This document shows, piece after piece, positions 8,098-16,974 of a stretch of 64,000 nucleotides of DNA. Origin of the DNA: Leptospira semungkisensis. Its GTDB lineage: Bacteria > Spirochaetota > Leptospiria > Leptospirales > Leptospiraceae. The notes under the pieces were generated by a model that did no database searches, had not been told where the DNA came from, and was given only the letters and a program-made list of their open reading frames with translations. Position numbers and translations under genes: made by a program. The stretch lies in the NCBI RefSeq assembly GCF_004770055.1, contig NZ_RQEP01000005.1:1116001-1180000 (forward strand), read 5' to 3'. The first letter of the stretch is position 1. The number at the start of each line of letters is the position of its first letter.

Positions 8098-11000
8098 TTA
8101 CTTTTTCTTCTTCGTTCCAGTTGCCTTCTTCGGTTTGGATTCCACGTCCTTAGCCCAAACTTCTAACAAAGAATCTTTGGATACACTGTGCTGAGCCGAT
8201 CCTCCATGGGATTCTATCGTAGCGCTCATATCAGGACGGAACTTACCTTCGATCCATTCCCTGAATCTGTCGATTCCTCCAAAGATGGAAGGCACTACGA
8301 TCAAGGTAACCAAGGTAGAAAGAATTAAGCCTCCGATGATCGCGATACCCATAGCGGTCCTAGACTTGGCAGCTTCTCCCAAACCTAAAGCGATTGGGAC
8401 AGTTCCCATGATCATCGCGATGGAAGTCATTAAGATCGGACGCAAACGAACGACCCCGGCTTCGAAGATTGCTTCGTTACGAGTGATCCCTCTTTCTCGG
8501 ACAGCCTGCATTGCATAGTCCACGAGAAGGATGGAGTTCTTGGCAACCAATCCCATGAGAAGGATCAAACCGATCATGGAGAAGATATTCAACATCTCAC
8601 CAGTAATGAATAATGCGAAGAATGCTCCTGAGATCGCAGGAGGGATCGCAAATAAGATCGTGATCGGCGTAATAAAGGATTCATACAAGGAAGAAAGAAC
8701 CAAATAGATGAAGATCAAGGCTAAACCGAAGGCTACGATGATGTTTAAGAACAATTCCTTTAAGTCTTCCGATTGGCCTTGGAAATTATAGCGAACTCCT
8801 ACTGGAGGTTTCAGATCTGTAGTAAGGATTTTGTTCACATCATCCATTGCCGTTCCGATCGCGCCGCCCGGAGCCAAGTTTGCGTTTACCACGATTGCTC
8901 TTGCTCTATCGATACGATTGATTCGAGAAGGACCTAGGTTTTCCTTACCTGTACTGATGGCGCCTAACGGGATTAGTCTGTTTGCAATGTTCGGCACCTT
9001 AGTTTGACCGTAGGCCGCTCTCAGGTTCCTTTGCTCAGGTTTCAATCTCATACGGACTTCGTACTCAATACCTTTGTCATAAAACTTACTTACTTGATCA
9101 CCTGCGATCTGATATCTTAGCTCTGAGCCTGCGACTCCAGGAAGGACACCTACCAATTGCATTTTCAGATTGTCCAATAAGATCTGGTATTCCGGTTTAC
9201 CACCTCTGAAGTCGGTATCAATATCCGCCAAGTCCTTCACATTTTTCAAACGATCTAGTACTTTTTTAGAATATGCTTCCACTTCGTCCAAGTTGTTTCC
9301 TTTTAGAACCAACTGGAACGGATACTGAACACCTCCACCCACTGCGGAGTAATCGGAAACTGCGGGCCTCGCAAATTCGTAGGCCTTCAGCATTTTACGG
9401 ATATCTTCTTTAACTGCGGTAGTATCCCTGTTCCTTTTTTTGGAGGAAACCAATGCAATTGCAAGCACAGCGGTGTTTGGTTCCCCTCCGTCTGGCTTTC
9501 CTATAGTGATAGCGATCTTGTCCATCTCTGGGAATTTTTGAAGCTCGGCTAAAACCTTATCGGATACATCCTTCGTTCCTTGCAAGCTTGTGCCTGGAGG
9601 AAGATCCAGAGTTACTAAGAATTCTCCCTGGTCATTCGGAGGAAGGAAGGTCTTCTTCACGAACTTAGCATTTACCACGAACGACGAGATAAAGATAAAT
9701 ACGGTAAGAAGGATGATCTTGCCTGGATGAGCAAGAGCATAATGCATTATGATCCCGTAAATCTTCTCCAACCAAGTTTGGAATTTGTCGAATGCTTCTA
9801 CCGCAGCGTTCTTTTTGTCATGGCTGAGTTTTCCCGCGAAGTATGCAGAGAGCATAGGTGCCACGAATAGCCCGTCGAACAAGGAAATGATCATGGCAAA
9901 TACCACGGTCAATCCGAACTGCTTGAAGAACTGTCCCACGATCCCAGACAAGAATCCAACCGGGAAGAATACCGCGATCACAGTCAAAGAGGTTCCGATA
10001 ACTGCGAGCGCAACTTCCATGGTTCCTTTTTCAGAGGCTTCTAGGACATTTGCGCCTTCTTCCAATTTTCGGAAGATATTCTCGCGGACTACGATCGCAT
10101 CGTCCACGAGTAGCCCCACCGCGAGAGACAAGGCCAAGAGAGTCATAATGTTGATAGTGAACCCCATCACCCACATGATGATGAATGCACCTAAAAGAGA
10201 GTTAGGAAGAGCTAAACCAGTGATGATCGTAGATCTTAGGTTCCCTAAGAAGAAGTAAACGGTGATCACAGCCAGAAGAATTCCCAAAACGATTGCTTCG
10301 GTTACGTCTTCTACGTTGTAGCGGATCCATCTGGAACCGTCCCGGATGAGTCGGATCTTAGGCTTTCCTTCTAAAGGTTGGATGTCAGAGTTGAGCTTGT
10401 CGATCCGTTTGAGTACTTCGTCCGCAACAGCTACTGTGTTCGCTCCGGATTGCTTATAAACGTCGATGAATAAGGCAGGTTTCAGTTCTTTTTCCGGAGG
10501 AGCAGCTTCTTTCACTCCTCGGATACGATTGAACATTCTTCCGATTCTTCCCGGAAATTGGCGCATCCAAATAAATGGGTGAGTGAGAAATCCTGCTTCC
10601 TCTTCTTCTACCTCGTCGCTCTTGGAAGCCCAAAGATAACCTAAGGTTTCTTCGTCTTCCGTTCCGTCTCTTACTGTTCCAAGTTGTTTAATGAGTACTG
10701 AGTTTCCTACGTCTCCTCCGAAGGAAACGATGGTGTTCTCTATTTGAGAAAGTGATTCATATCTTCCTAATGTTCTATAGGAAGTTTCCTTAGCGCCAGA
10801 ATCGAATTTTCCTACGGGAACGTTTAAGCCTGCAGTCTTGAGTCGATTCGCGATCACTACCATAGGCATTTGGTAAGAGACCAATTTATTCCGATCCAAT
10901 TCGATCTGGATCTCTCTTCTGGTTCCTCCGACTAACTTAACGGAACCCACACCGGCGATCTGTTCTAGCTTTGCCTTTACGGTTTCCTTCGCAAGGTCGT

Positions 11001-11478
11001 ATAACTTTGCTTGTCCCAGATCCGCAAACACTGCCAAGCGAATGATCGGTTGATCTGCCGGGTCGAAGCGAACCACTTTCGGTTCCTTGATTCCGTCCGG
11101 TAGTTTAGGTCTTACTAATGCAGTCTTGTCTCGAAATTGTTGCTCTGCATACTTGATGTCGGTAGAAAGAGTGAATTCTCCCGCGACCACAGAAACCCCT
11201 TCCTGATTTCTAGAAGTGATCTTCTTTAAACCAGCAATGGAGGAAAGTTCTTCTTCCAAAGGCTTGGAGATCAATTCCTCGATCTCTTCCGGTCCTGCTC
11301 CCGGATAAATAGTGGTGACCGACACCACCGGAATGTTTACATCCGGGAATAAGTCCACACCCATTTTGCTGAGAGAGAAGACACCGGTGATCAACATTAA
11401 GATCACTAAGCTTGTAATTAGGATAGGACGTTTGATAGAAAGGAGCGCGATATTCAAGTTGCCTCCGGCGATTTTCAT
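8098..11478 (-). CDS. RND-family efflux transporter, AcrB/MexF-like inner-membrane pump
   Basis: 1126 residues, the usual size for HAE1/AcrB pumps. The start is typical (LNIALLSIKRPILITSLV) with a first membrane helix, then the porter domain (GVDLFPDVNIPVVSVTTIYPG). Transmembrane segment 4 carries the proton-relay pair in SLAVGLLVDDAIVVREN, and the second half carries the matching Lys in LMGLVAKNSILLVDYA. About 12 membrane segments are expected. The porter has an extra acidic/charged insert near residues 270-320. No membrane-fusion protein or outer-membrane channel lies beside it, so it must borrow partners encoded elsewhere. The start lacks a strong ribosome binding site. Confidence 0.92.
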   Translation of the reverse strand: MKIAGGNLNIALLSIKRPILITSLVILMLITGVFSLSKMGVDLFPDVNIPVVSVTTIYPGAGPEEIEELISKPLEEELSSIAGLKKITSRNQEGVSVVAGEFTLSTDIKYAEQQFRDKTALVRPKLPDGIKEPKVVRFDPADQPIIRLAVFADLGQAKLYDLAKETVKAKLEQIAGVGSVKLVGGTRREIQIELDRNKLVSYQMPMVVIANRLKTAGLNVPVGKFDSGAKETSYRTLGRYESLSQIENTIVSFGGDVGNSVLIKQLGTVRDGTEDEETLGYLWASKSDEVEEEEAGFLTHPFIWMRQFPGRIGRMFNRIRGVKEAAPPEKELKPALFIDVYKQSGANTVAVADEVLKRIDKLNSDIQPLEGKPKIRLIRDGSRWIRYNVEDVTEAIVLGILLAVITVYFFLGNLRSTIITGLALPNSLLGAFIIMWVMGFTINIMTLLALSLAVGLLVDDAIVVRENIFRKLEEGANVLEASEKGTMEVALAVIGTSLTVIAVFFPVGFLSGIVGQFFKQFGLTVVFAMIISLFDGLFVAPMLSAYFAGKLSHDKKNAAVEAFDKFQTWLEKIYGIIMHYALAHPGKIILLTVFIFISSFVVNAKFVKKTFLPPNDQGEFLVTLDLPPGTSLQGTKDVSDKVLAELQKFPEMDKIAITIGKPDGGEPNTAVLAIALVSSKKRNRDTTAVKEDIRKMLKAYEFARPAVSDYSAVGGGVQYPFQLVLKGNNLDEVEAYSKKVLDRLKNVKDLADIDTDFRGGKPEYQILLDNLKMQLVGVLPGVAGSELRYQIAGDQVSKFYDKGIEYEVRMRLKPEQRNLRAAYGQTKVPNIANRLIPLGAISTGKENLGPSRINRIDRARAIVVNANLAPGGAIGTAMDDVNKILTTDLKPPVGVRYNFQGQSEDLKELFLNIIVAFGLALIFIYLVLSSLYESFITPITILFAIPPAISGAFFALFITGEMLNIFSMIGLILLMGLVAKNSILLVDYAMQAVRERGITRNEAIFEAGVVRLRPILMTSIAMIMGTVPIALGLGEAAKSRTAMGIAIIGGLILSTLVTLIVVPSIFGGIDRFREWIEGKFRPDMSATIESHGGSAQHSVSKDSLLEVWAKDVESKPKKATGTKKKK

Positions 11479-11662
11479 TCGGATCTTAGATCGATCCGAT
11501 GAGTTGCCCAGAGGTCCATTCGGTCCTATTCCTGAAATTTAGAAAACAAATTCGTGATTCCGAGATCGGAAAATCGGAAAGAATTTGTTTTATTTCAAGA
11601 CTATGTGAGTAGAAAGTAATTCGCCATTTACAAAGATCCTAAGGCGATTCAAGAGACAAAAT

Positions 11663-12763
11663 TCAGTAAATTCTGCGGATCGCCTGAGAAATTCTCTGCA
11701 CATTATCCTTGGTAAGGTTCGGATAAATAGGAATGCAATGTCCTCTTTGGTAGAGTCTTTCTCCGTTCGGGAAATCGGAATTCGGCAGGTCCAGAATATG
11801 ATGGATAGGTTCTTGCACGGTTCTACGGGTCCCGATCTGTAGAGAACGGAAGTATCTCTCTACCTGCTCGTAATTTCCGGGTGCAAGGATTACGAATCGA
11901 TTAAAGGTATCTGTGCTCGGATCGCTATAATGAGAAGTTACCTGAGATCCTTGGATTGCTTGCAGATACACTTGCGCGATCTTTCTCTTTCTCTCCAGGA
12001 TTACTCCCAGATTGGAAAGTTGCTCGATCCCAAGAGCCGCTTGGTAATCGATCATGTCGTAATCTAGTCTAGGTTGGCCTTCTTTACGAGGATAAGGATC
12101 TCTTCCTTCTTTTCTGGCGCGAATTTTCTTTGCAATAGAATCATCGTCGGTGCAAATCAAGGCGCCGTTCCCGGTGGTGATCAAGTATTCGATAGAAAGA
12201 CCACAGATGGAAATTTTTCCCTGTTTTCCTGGAGTGAAGGTTTCTGTTCTTGCTCCCACAGCCTCGGAGAAGTCTTCGATCACCGGACGAGATTTGAAAT
12301 CGTATTTGGAGAAGTCCGCAAGAGATCCAAAAGTATGATCAACTATAACTGCTTTGATTCTTTCGTCTTCCAATGCATTGGAAAGAGTCTGCGGACAGAT
12401 ATGGAAGGAATGCTTTTCCATATCGATCACATGAGGTTGGGCCTGTATTAAGAAAATTGCATCTAATGCCGCGAGAGGAGCAAATGTGGAAATGGCAACC
12501 TTATCTCCCGGCTGGATCTCTAGGGACAATAAAGCCAGATGATACGCAGCAGTTAGGCTATTTGCGGAGACAACTTGCTTGGTGCGAAAAGTAGAAGAGA
12601 ATGCCTTCTCAAATTTATGAGTTACCGAACCGGAAGCGAGATGGTCTTCTACCAATGCTTCCAGAACAGTCTTCAGGTCTTCCCGAGAAAGGGTAGGCTT
12701 ATGGAACTCGATATCTGTTTTCTTCCGACTTGGTTTTTCTAAAACTTCGGTTTCCGCGCTCAT
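11663..12763 (-). CDS. DegT/DnrJ/EryC1-family protein without the PLP lysine
   Basis: 366 residues with the fold of sugar aminotransferases: FHKPTLSREDL, then GSVTHKFEKAF, ANSLTAAYHLALLSL for the cofactor phosphate region, and VIEDFSEAVGA keeping the Asp that contacts the pyridine nitrogen. In the segment that normally reads SFHxxKxLTTGEGG, this protein reads GLSIEYLITTGNGA, with no Lys, so a normal aldimine cannot form. It may be a dehydratase-like variant, a regulator or an inactive partner. The gene is single and flanked by an RND pump and a small membrane protein. Confidence 0.8.
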   Translation of the reverse strand: MSAETEVLEKPSRKKTDIEFHKPTLSREDLKTVLEALVEDHLASGSVTHKFEKAFSSTFRTKQVVSANSLTAAYHLALLSLEIQPGDKVAISTFAPLAALDAIFLIQAQPHVIDMEKHSFHICPQTLSNALEDERIKAVIVDHTFGSLADFSKYDFKSRPVIEDFSEAVGARTETFTPGKQGKISICGLSIEYLITTGNGALICTDDDSIAKKIRARKEGRDPYPRKEGQPRLDYDMIDYQAALGIEQLSNLGVILERKRKIAQVYLQAIQGSQVTSHYSDPSTDTFNRFVILAPGNYEQVERYFRSLQIGTRRTVQEPIHHILDLPNSDFPNGERLYQRGHCIPIYPNLTKDNVQRISQAIRRIY

Positions 12764-12894
12764 TTTCCCTTCTCAGGTTCTAATAATTTTATTATGTCGC
12801 ATTGTAACCTGTGTACCTAGCTCGTAAAGATTTTTTTCAAAATCCAAGAAGGCTAGATCCAAAGGTTTCCAAATGGAAATATGTAGATTACCAG

Positions 12895-12916
12895 CGGAAA
12901 TGTCTAGACATTTTCG
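12895..12916. promoter_or_regulatory. 22-base near-perfect palindrome
   Basis: CGGAAATGTC-TA-GACATTTTCG is self-complementary except at one position, with a perfect 16-base core (12898-12913). It lies about 130 bases upstream of the DegT-family gene and just past the stop of the small membrane-protein gene. The symmetry and size fit a dimeric repressor site; which regulator would bind it is not visible. Confidence 0.4.
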
Positions 12917-12935
12917 TACAAGAAAAAAACCGGTC

Positions 12936-13157
12936 TTAAGAACGGTCGCCGAATAGTTTATTCCGAATGCCGATCCAGATCTCAGGAAGATAGGCTCCAA
13001 TGATGATCAAGGCTAGGCCTGTATAGGTCCATTTATTGAAGTAAGATTCTCCTGCGAATCTAAGAGTGGCTACGTTGATGATGGTTGTCCACCAGCCTAA
13101 AAGAATAGACAGAAGCCCAATGAAATTAGGGAACAAGAAACCTATGATTTTACCCAT
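12936..13157 (-). CDS. Small membrane protein
   Basis: 73 residues with two or three hydrophobic segments (IGFLFPNFIGLLSILLGWW and TYTGLALIIIGAYLPEIW) and a basic C-terminus. AGAGGAAA sits 7-8 bases before the ATG, which supports translation. The family is not recognised. The stop codon lies inside a short hairpin followed by a run of T on the minus strand, which may end the transcript. Confidence 0.65.
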   Translation of the reverse strand: MGKIIGFLFPNFIGLLSILLGWWTTIINVATLRFAGESYFNKWTYTGLALIIIGAYLPEIWIGIRNKLFGDRS

Positions 13158-13347
13158 GAAGAAATTTCCTCTTTTTAGGATTTGAAAAGCATTCGAATTA
13201 TCGAATTGGGATTGTACTCTTCAAGTTGTTTTTCCAAACTTTCCCTGGAATCGCTTTGTTCCGAAGCTTTTTGCGCGGTGATTGGAATGATCTGCGCTTT
13301 TCTGATTGCCTAACTCCCACTCGAAAACAAAGTCCACAGTCGTGCCC

Positions 13348-14376
13348 ATGAGAGAAGAACTAGACAAAGATTTAGAAGAAGAGATAGAGCCTAGGGAGAT
13401 GAACCCTACGGAGTATCGTCTCTTGACCCTGCTCTTTAATTTCTTCCGATTTCCTGACGGTCTCACTCTGACCTCGCTCAGAAAGATCATGGAAGGATTT
13501 TACGATAACGAGAACAAGGACTCGGATCGCAGAAAGTTATCTAGAGATATCGAGGAGTTGGGCACCTTAGGTTTTCCTATCAAATACTATCCTCAGAAGA
13601 ACGGAAAGGATTATGTGTACGTTCTTACTAAGGATCCTTTGGCAAAAACGCTCAAGTTCAGCGAAGAAGAATTGAGAGAGATCTCAGCGCTCCTGCTCAA
13701 AGGATATTCTGAAACTCCTAAATACGAATTATATACTGCTTCTAGAAAGATCTTCGCAAGAGACCTGGAATATTTTCCCGAGTTAAAAGAAAATCCGCAA
13801 GATCTTAAGGAAGAAGCGGGTGAGGCCGCTTTTCAGATCATGGATGCTCTCAAGAACAAGAGCCCGATCCGAATTCGATATTATAAAACCTTCCCTGAAG
13901 ATGCCTATTGGAAAGAAGCCGATCCGATTCGTTTGATCCGAAAAGGGGGCCAGGACCACTATCTGCTCGCTTACGATCGCGAAGAAAAAGCTAAGAAAAG
14001 ATTCATCCTTCCTAAGATCCTTACTGTAGAAATATTGCAGGGGGATCTTCTTTACCAAGCTAGAGGAGCTAAAAAGGAAACCGAAGAGGACAGGATCGTG
14101 CATGCTGCATTATTTCCTGTGCATGATCCCAAAACGGTGGAATGGATTTGCAGAGAAGAAGGTCTCGAGAAAGCGAAACTATTCCTGACAGGCCTTCCTT
14201 ATGAGGAGAAGGAGAATGTGCTTCGCTTTCATTCCACGAACTTGGAAGGTCTACTTCCATTTCTTTGGAGATGGCCGGATGCATTGGAATCTTTGGAACC
14301 GAAAGAATTAAAACAGGTCTTGCAAGAGTCCTTAGAACAAATCGGCGAATTGTACGATTCTATAAAAGGTAAATAG
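13348..14376 (+). CDS. WYL-domain transcriptional regulator
   Basis: About 342 residues. The N-terminal part (about 15-110) has a helix-turn-helix pattern with SDRRKLSRDIEELGTLGFPI, typical of DeoR/YafY-type WYL regulators. The middle (about 160-250) is the WYL domain, with the strand pattern PIRIRYYKTF and the HYLLAYD motif at the WYL position. These proteins bind DNA and sense a small ligand through the WYL fold. Upstream TTG (13306) and GTG (13342) are possible starts, but the ATG at 13348 opens the conserved part. It ends 7 bases before the Ste24 gene, so the two are likely co-transcribed. Confidence 0.8.
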   Translation: MREELDKDLEEEIEPREMNPTEYRLLTLLFNFFRFPDGLTLTSLRKIMEGFYDNENKDSDRRKLSRDIEELGTLGFPIKYYPQKNGKDYVYVLTKDPLAKTLKFSEEELREISALLLKGYSETPKYELYTASRKIFARDLEYFPELKENPQDLKEEAGEAAFQIMDALKNKSPIRIRYYKTFPEDAYWKEADPIRLIRKGGQDHYLLAYDREEKAKKRFILPKILTVEILQGDLLYQARGAKKETEEDRIVHAALFPVHDPKTVEWICREEGLEKAKLFLTGLPYEEKENVLRFHSTNLEGLLPFLWRWPDALESLEPKELKQVLQESLEQIGELYDSIKGK

Positions 14377-14383
14377 TCCCAGA

Positions 14384-15619
14384 ATGAAACTCAAACATAT
14401 ACTCTTCTTCTTATTTTTGGCCCAGATAGGGTTCACCCTTCTTATGAAATATTTCTCCTACGAAGGAGACAATTCCGCCGAACTACATACAAGAATTCTA
14501 AAGTATTTTACCGAAGAAGATATACAATCCGGAACCGAGTATGACAGAAGAGGCTTCTTCGTTTCTGTTCTTTCTTCCTTATTGGATTTCGCATTGGCTG
14601 GGATATTCGTTTTCACTCCTATCTCGGAAAGACTGGAGAATTATCTACAGAAAAAGACCAAGGAAAGATTCTATCTGGTAGTGACCTCTTTCTTTCTGGT
14701 CTTTTACTTAGTGGAATTTTTGGTTTCTCTTCCTTTCAGCTATTATTTCGGATTCGTTTTAGAGCATGAATTCCAATTTTCTAATATGACTCTGATGGAT
14801 TGGGTCGTTCTAAAAAGTAAATCTTTCTCTCTGGGATTGGTTTTCGGAACGATAGGTATCCTGATCATTACCTTTGTGCTCAAGAATTTTCCAAGATTAT
14901 GGAAATGGATGGTTCCGGCGATCTCTCTCGGATTCGGATTAATTGCTTCGGTCTTATTTCCGATCCTAATCACTCCTATCTTTTACGATTATCATCCGAT
15001 CGAAGAGGGAAGTTTGAAAACAAAGATCCTCGCTCTCTGTGATCATGCTCAGATCAAAGTGGAAAATATCTACGTTATAGACGAAAGCCGTTACTCCGGA
15101 CATACCAACGCATACTTTACAGGTTGGGGAGAGAATAAGAAGATCTTTTTATACGATACACTGATCAAGAATCATACGGAAGAAGAAGTTGTAAGTGTAT
15201 TGGGTCATGAGATCGGTCACTGGGTTCATAATCACCAACTCATAGATATAGCGATCAGCACCTTTGAGGTATTGCTCTTGTGTTTTGCGATCGGATTCTT
15301 GTTCCAAAAAGCGAAGGGAGAAGGACTGCTTCCTTTGAAGGAATTTTATTCACCTTCTTCTTTGCCTTTCTTGTTCATGGTGCTCTCTATTATCGGCTCT
15401 TTCACTCAGCCTATCTCGAGCACGATTTCTCGTGTCTTCGAGGTAGAAGCAGACAGAGAGGCCCTAAATCTTACCCATGATAAGAAATCCTTTATCAGCA
15501 CTGAGATCAAATTGGCAAAAGACAATAAGTCCAGATTGAATCCTCATAAATTCGAAGTGATCTATGAACATTCTCATCCGACTGCCTTGGAAAGAATAGA
15601 AATGGCAGAAAAATACTGA
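14384..15619 (+). CDS. M48-family membrane metallopeptidase, Ste24-like
   Basis: 411 residues with an N-terminal hydrophobic anchor, several membrane helices and the zinc motif HEIGH at residues 275-279. The third zinc ligand lies in the downstream EVEADREAL motif. Length and order match CAAX prenyl protease 1 / Ste24, which cleaves membrane-associated substrates at the cytoplasmic face. In bacteria such enzymes take part in membrane protein quality control. It follows the WYL regulator by 7 bases, so that regulator may control it. It ends convergent with the DJ-1/PfpI gene. Confidence 0.9.
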   Translation: MKLKHILFFLFLAQIGFTLLMKYFSYEGDNSAELHTRILKYFTEEDIQSGTEYDRRGFFVSVLSSLLDFALAGIFVFTPISERLENYLQKKTKERFYLVVTSFFLVFYLVEFLVSLPFSYYFGFVLEHEFQFSNMTLMDWVVLKSKSFSLGLVFGTIGILIITFVLKNFPRLWKWMVPAISLGFGLIASVLFPILITPIFYDYHPIEEGSLKTKILALCDHAQIKVENIYVIDESRYSGHTNAYFTGWGENKKIFLYDTLIKNHTEEEVVSVLGHEIGHWVHNHQLIDIAISTFEVLLLCFAIGFLFQKAKGEGLLPLKEFYSPSSLPFLFMVLSIIGSFTQPISSTISRVFEVEADREALNLTHDKKSFISTEIKLAKDNKSRLNPHKFEVIYEHSHPTALERIEMAEKY

Positions 15620-15677
15620 TTTGAGCGCAGAGACTATAGTGACCGAATATTGGAAGGAAATCCATAAATTCTTCCTT

Positions 15678-16856
15678 TCAAAATAGCTCAGGTTTTTTCC
15701 AAGGATATTCTATCTGCAAAGCCACGAAAGCGGCCGTTCTAATATCATAAAGATCGGATATTTCTAAAAGGGTTCTGTTCAAAGCTATAACCGGCAAATC
15801 TCTATCCCAATTTTCTAATATACGATCCGCCTTCTTCTCTTTCTTATCGGGAAGGAATAAAAGCCCTCTTTTACTACGGACATTTGCATTCGAAATAGAT
15901 AGGGCTGTGCTTTTATAAGTGCGAGAATAAGAATCCGCAACTAAGGCAAGACTGATCTCATCCATTCCTTCCGATATAGGTATCCCGATTTCATCCTGGG
16001 ACCAAAATGCTAATAGATTCTTAGCTGCAGTCAGAATATGAGAAGAGCCCAAATAGAAATCTGCGCTTTTATGAGTAGGCTTCCAGTCTTTCGCTCCTAA
16101 AGAGGCTGCGACCTTCATGGCTTGTTTTTTGCCTGCAATCGCTTCTATCAAAGCAAGAGAAACGGGGATAGATGCAGTGACTCCTGTGGTAGTAATGATC
16201 TTTCGGTCTGAAACATACCTTCTATTTCGGATCCATTTTGTTTCTGGAAATTTCGTATCAAATTTAGGAAGAGAAAACCAATGACCTGTTGCCTGATGCC
16301 CTTGCAATAATCCTGCATTTGCGAGCACCCAAACTCCGTCACAGACTCCAAGAATGGTTGCGCCCTTTTCACTCTGCTTCTTTAACCAAAGAAGAATTTC
16401 CGGATTTTCTGAATTATGCATCGCAGGCACGATCACGTAGTCCGCGCCTTCCGGATAGAGAGAGTCGAAACTCTGCATCGTATTCTGGATCTCTATCGAA
16501 AGAGCAGGGAACATCTTCATCTTTCCGAATTGAGTTCCAAGAGCATATACGTCCGCTATATCTGCTTCTTTCAAAGTTCCATAAGGCACTACAAAATCGG
16601 TGAGCTCTGTATATTCATTATCTCCAACGACTGCGATCACAGGACGCTTTCTTCCGAAGCGAGAATGATATGCGGGGATCGGATCGGAACCTTCCACAGA
16701 ACTAATATTCGAATTCGGAGAAGAGGAAGAAGTCCCCAGACAATTCCCTAAAAGAAAGAAACTACTTCCGGTAATTGTGAGAAGAAGAAAAGAGACTAGG
16801 ATCCGTTTGACTGCGACAGATCTATTTTTGAGAAAACTCAGAATGCTTTGTTTCAT
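15678..16856 (-). CDS. Exported DJ-1/PfpI-like (GATase1) lipoprotein
   Basis: 392 residues. The N-terminus is basic, then hydrophobic, ending SSFFLLGNC, a plausible spirochete lipobox with Cys as lipid attachment site. The mature part contains a DJ-1/PfpI domain like the ligand domain of AraC-type regulators. The nucleophile elbow is ILGVCDGVWVLANAGLLQG and the GHWFSLPKF and TTTGVTASIPVSLALIEAI segments follow. No helix-turn-helix is present, unlike GlxA-type regulators. It is divergent from a membrane AraC regulator 118 bases away, so a joint sensing role is possible. Confidence 0.8.
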   Translation of the reverse strand: MKQSILSFLKNRSVAVKRILVSFLLLTITGSSFFLLGNCLGTSSSSPNSNISSVEGSDPIPAYHSRFGRKRPVIAVVGDNEYTELTDFVVPYGTLKEADIADVYALGTQFGKMKMFPALSIEIQNTMQSFDSLYPEGADYVIVPAMHNSENPEILLWLKKQSEKGATILGVCDGVWVLANAGLLQGHQATGHWFSLPKFDTKFPETKWIRNRRYVSDRKIITTTGVTASIPVSLALIEAIAGKKQAMKVAASLGAKDWKPTHKSADFYLGSSHILTAAKNLLAFWSQDEIGIPISEGMDEISLALVADSYSRTYKSTALSISNANVRSKRGLLFLPDKKEKKADRILENWDRDLPVIALNRTLLEISDLYDIRTAAFVALQIEYPWKKPELF

Positions 16857-16974
16857 GCATTCATTTTGCGATACTTTTGGAGAGGTGTCGTCCTTCCGGA
16901 TACGGACGGACTGAAAAAATACTCTTCTCTAAAAAAATCTGGACATCGGATTTCAGAAAGGCTCTTTACTTCCC

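Noticed and set aside
9785..10258. A 157-residue plus-strand frame inside the RND gene.
   Set aside because: It is antisense to the strongly conserved pump and has no recognisable features.
11479..11540. Possible extension of the RND pump upstream of ATG 11478.
   Set aside because: The frame stays open for about 20 codons, but there is no in-frame start codon and the usual AcrB opening fits the ATG at 11478.
12773..13000. A 75-residue minus-strand reading frame overlapping the small membrane-protein gene.
   Set aside because: It overlaps a better-supported gene in another frame and includes a palindrome and likely terminator.
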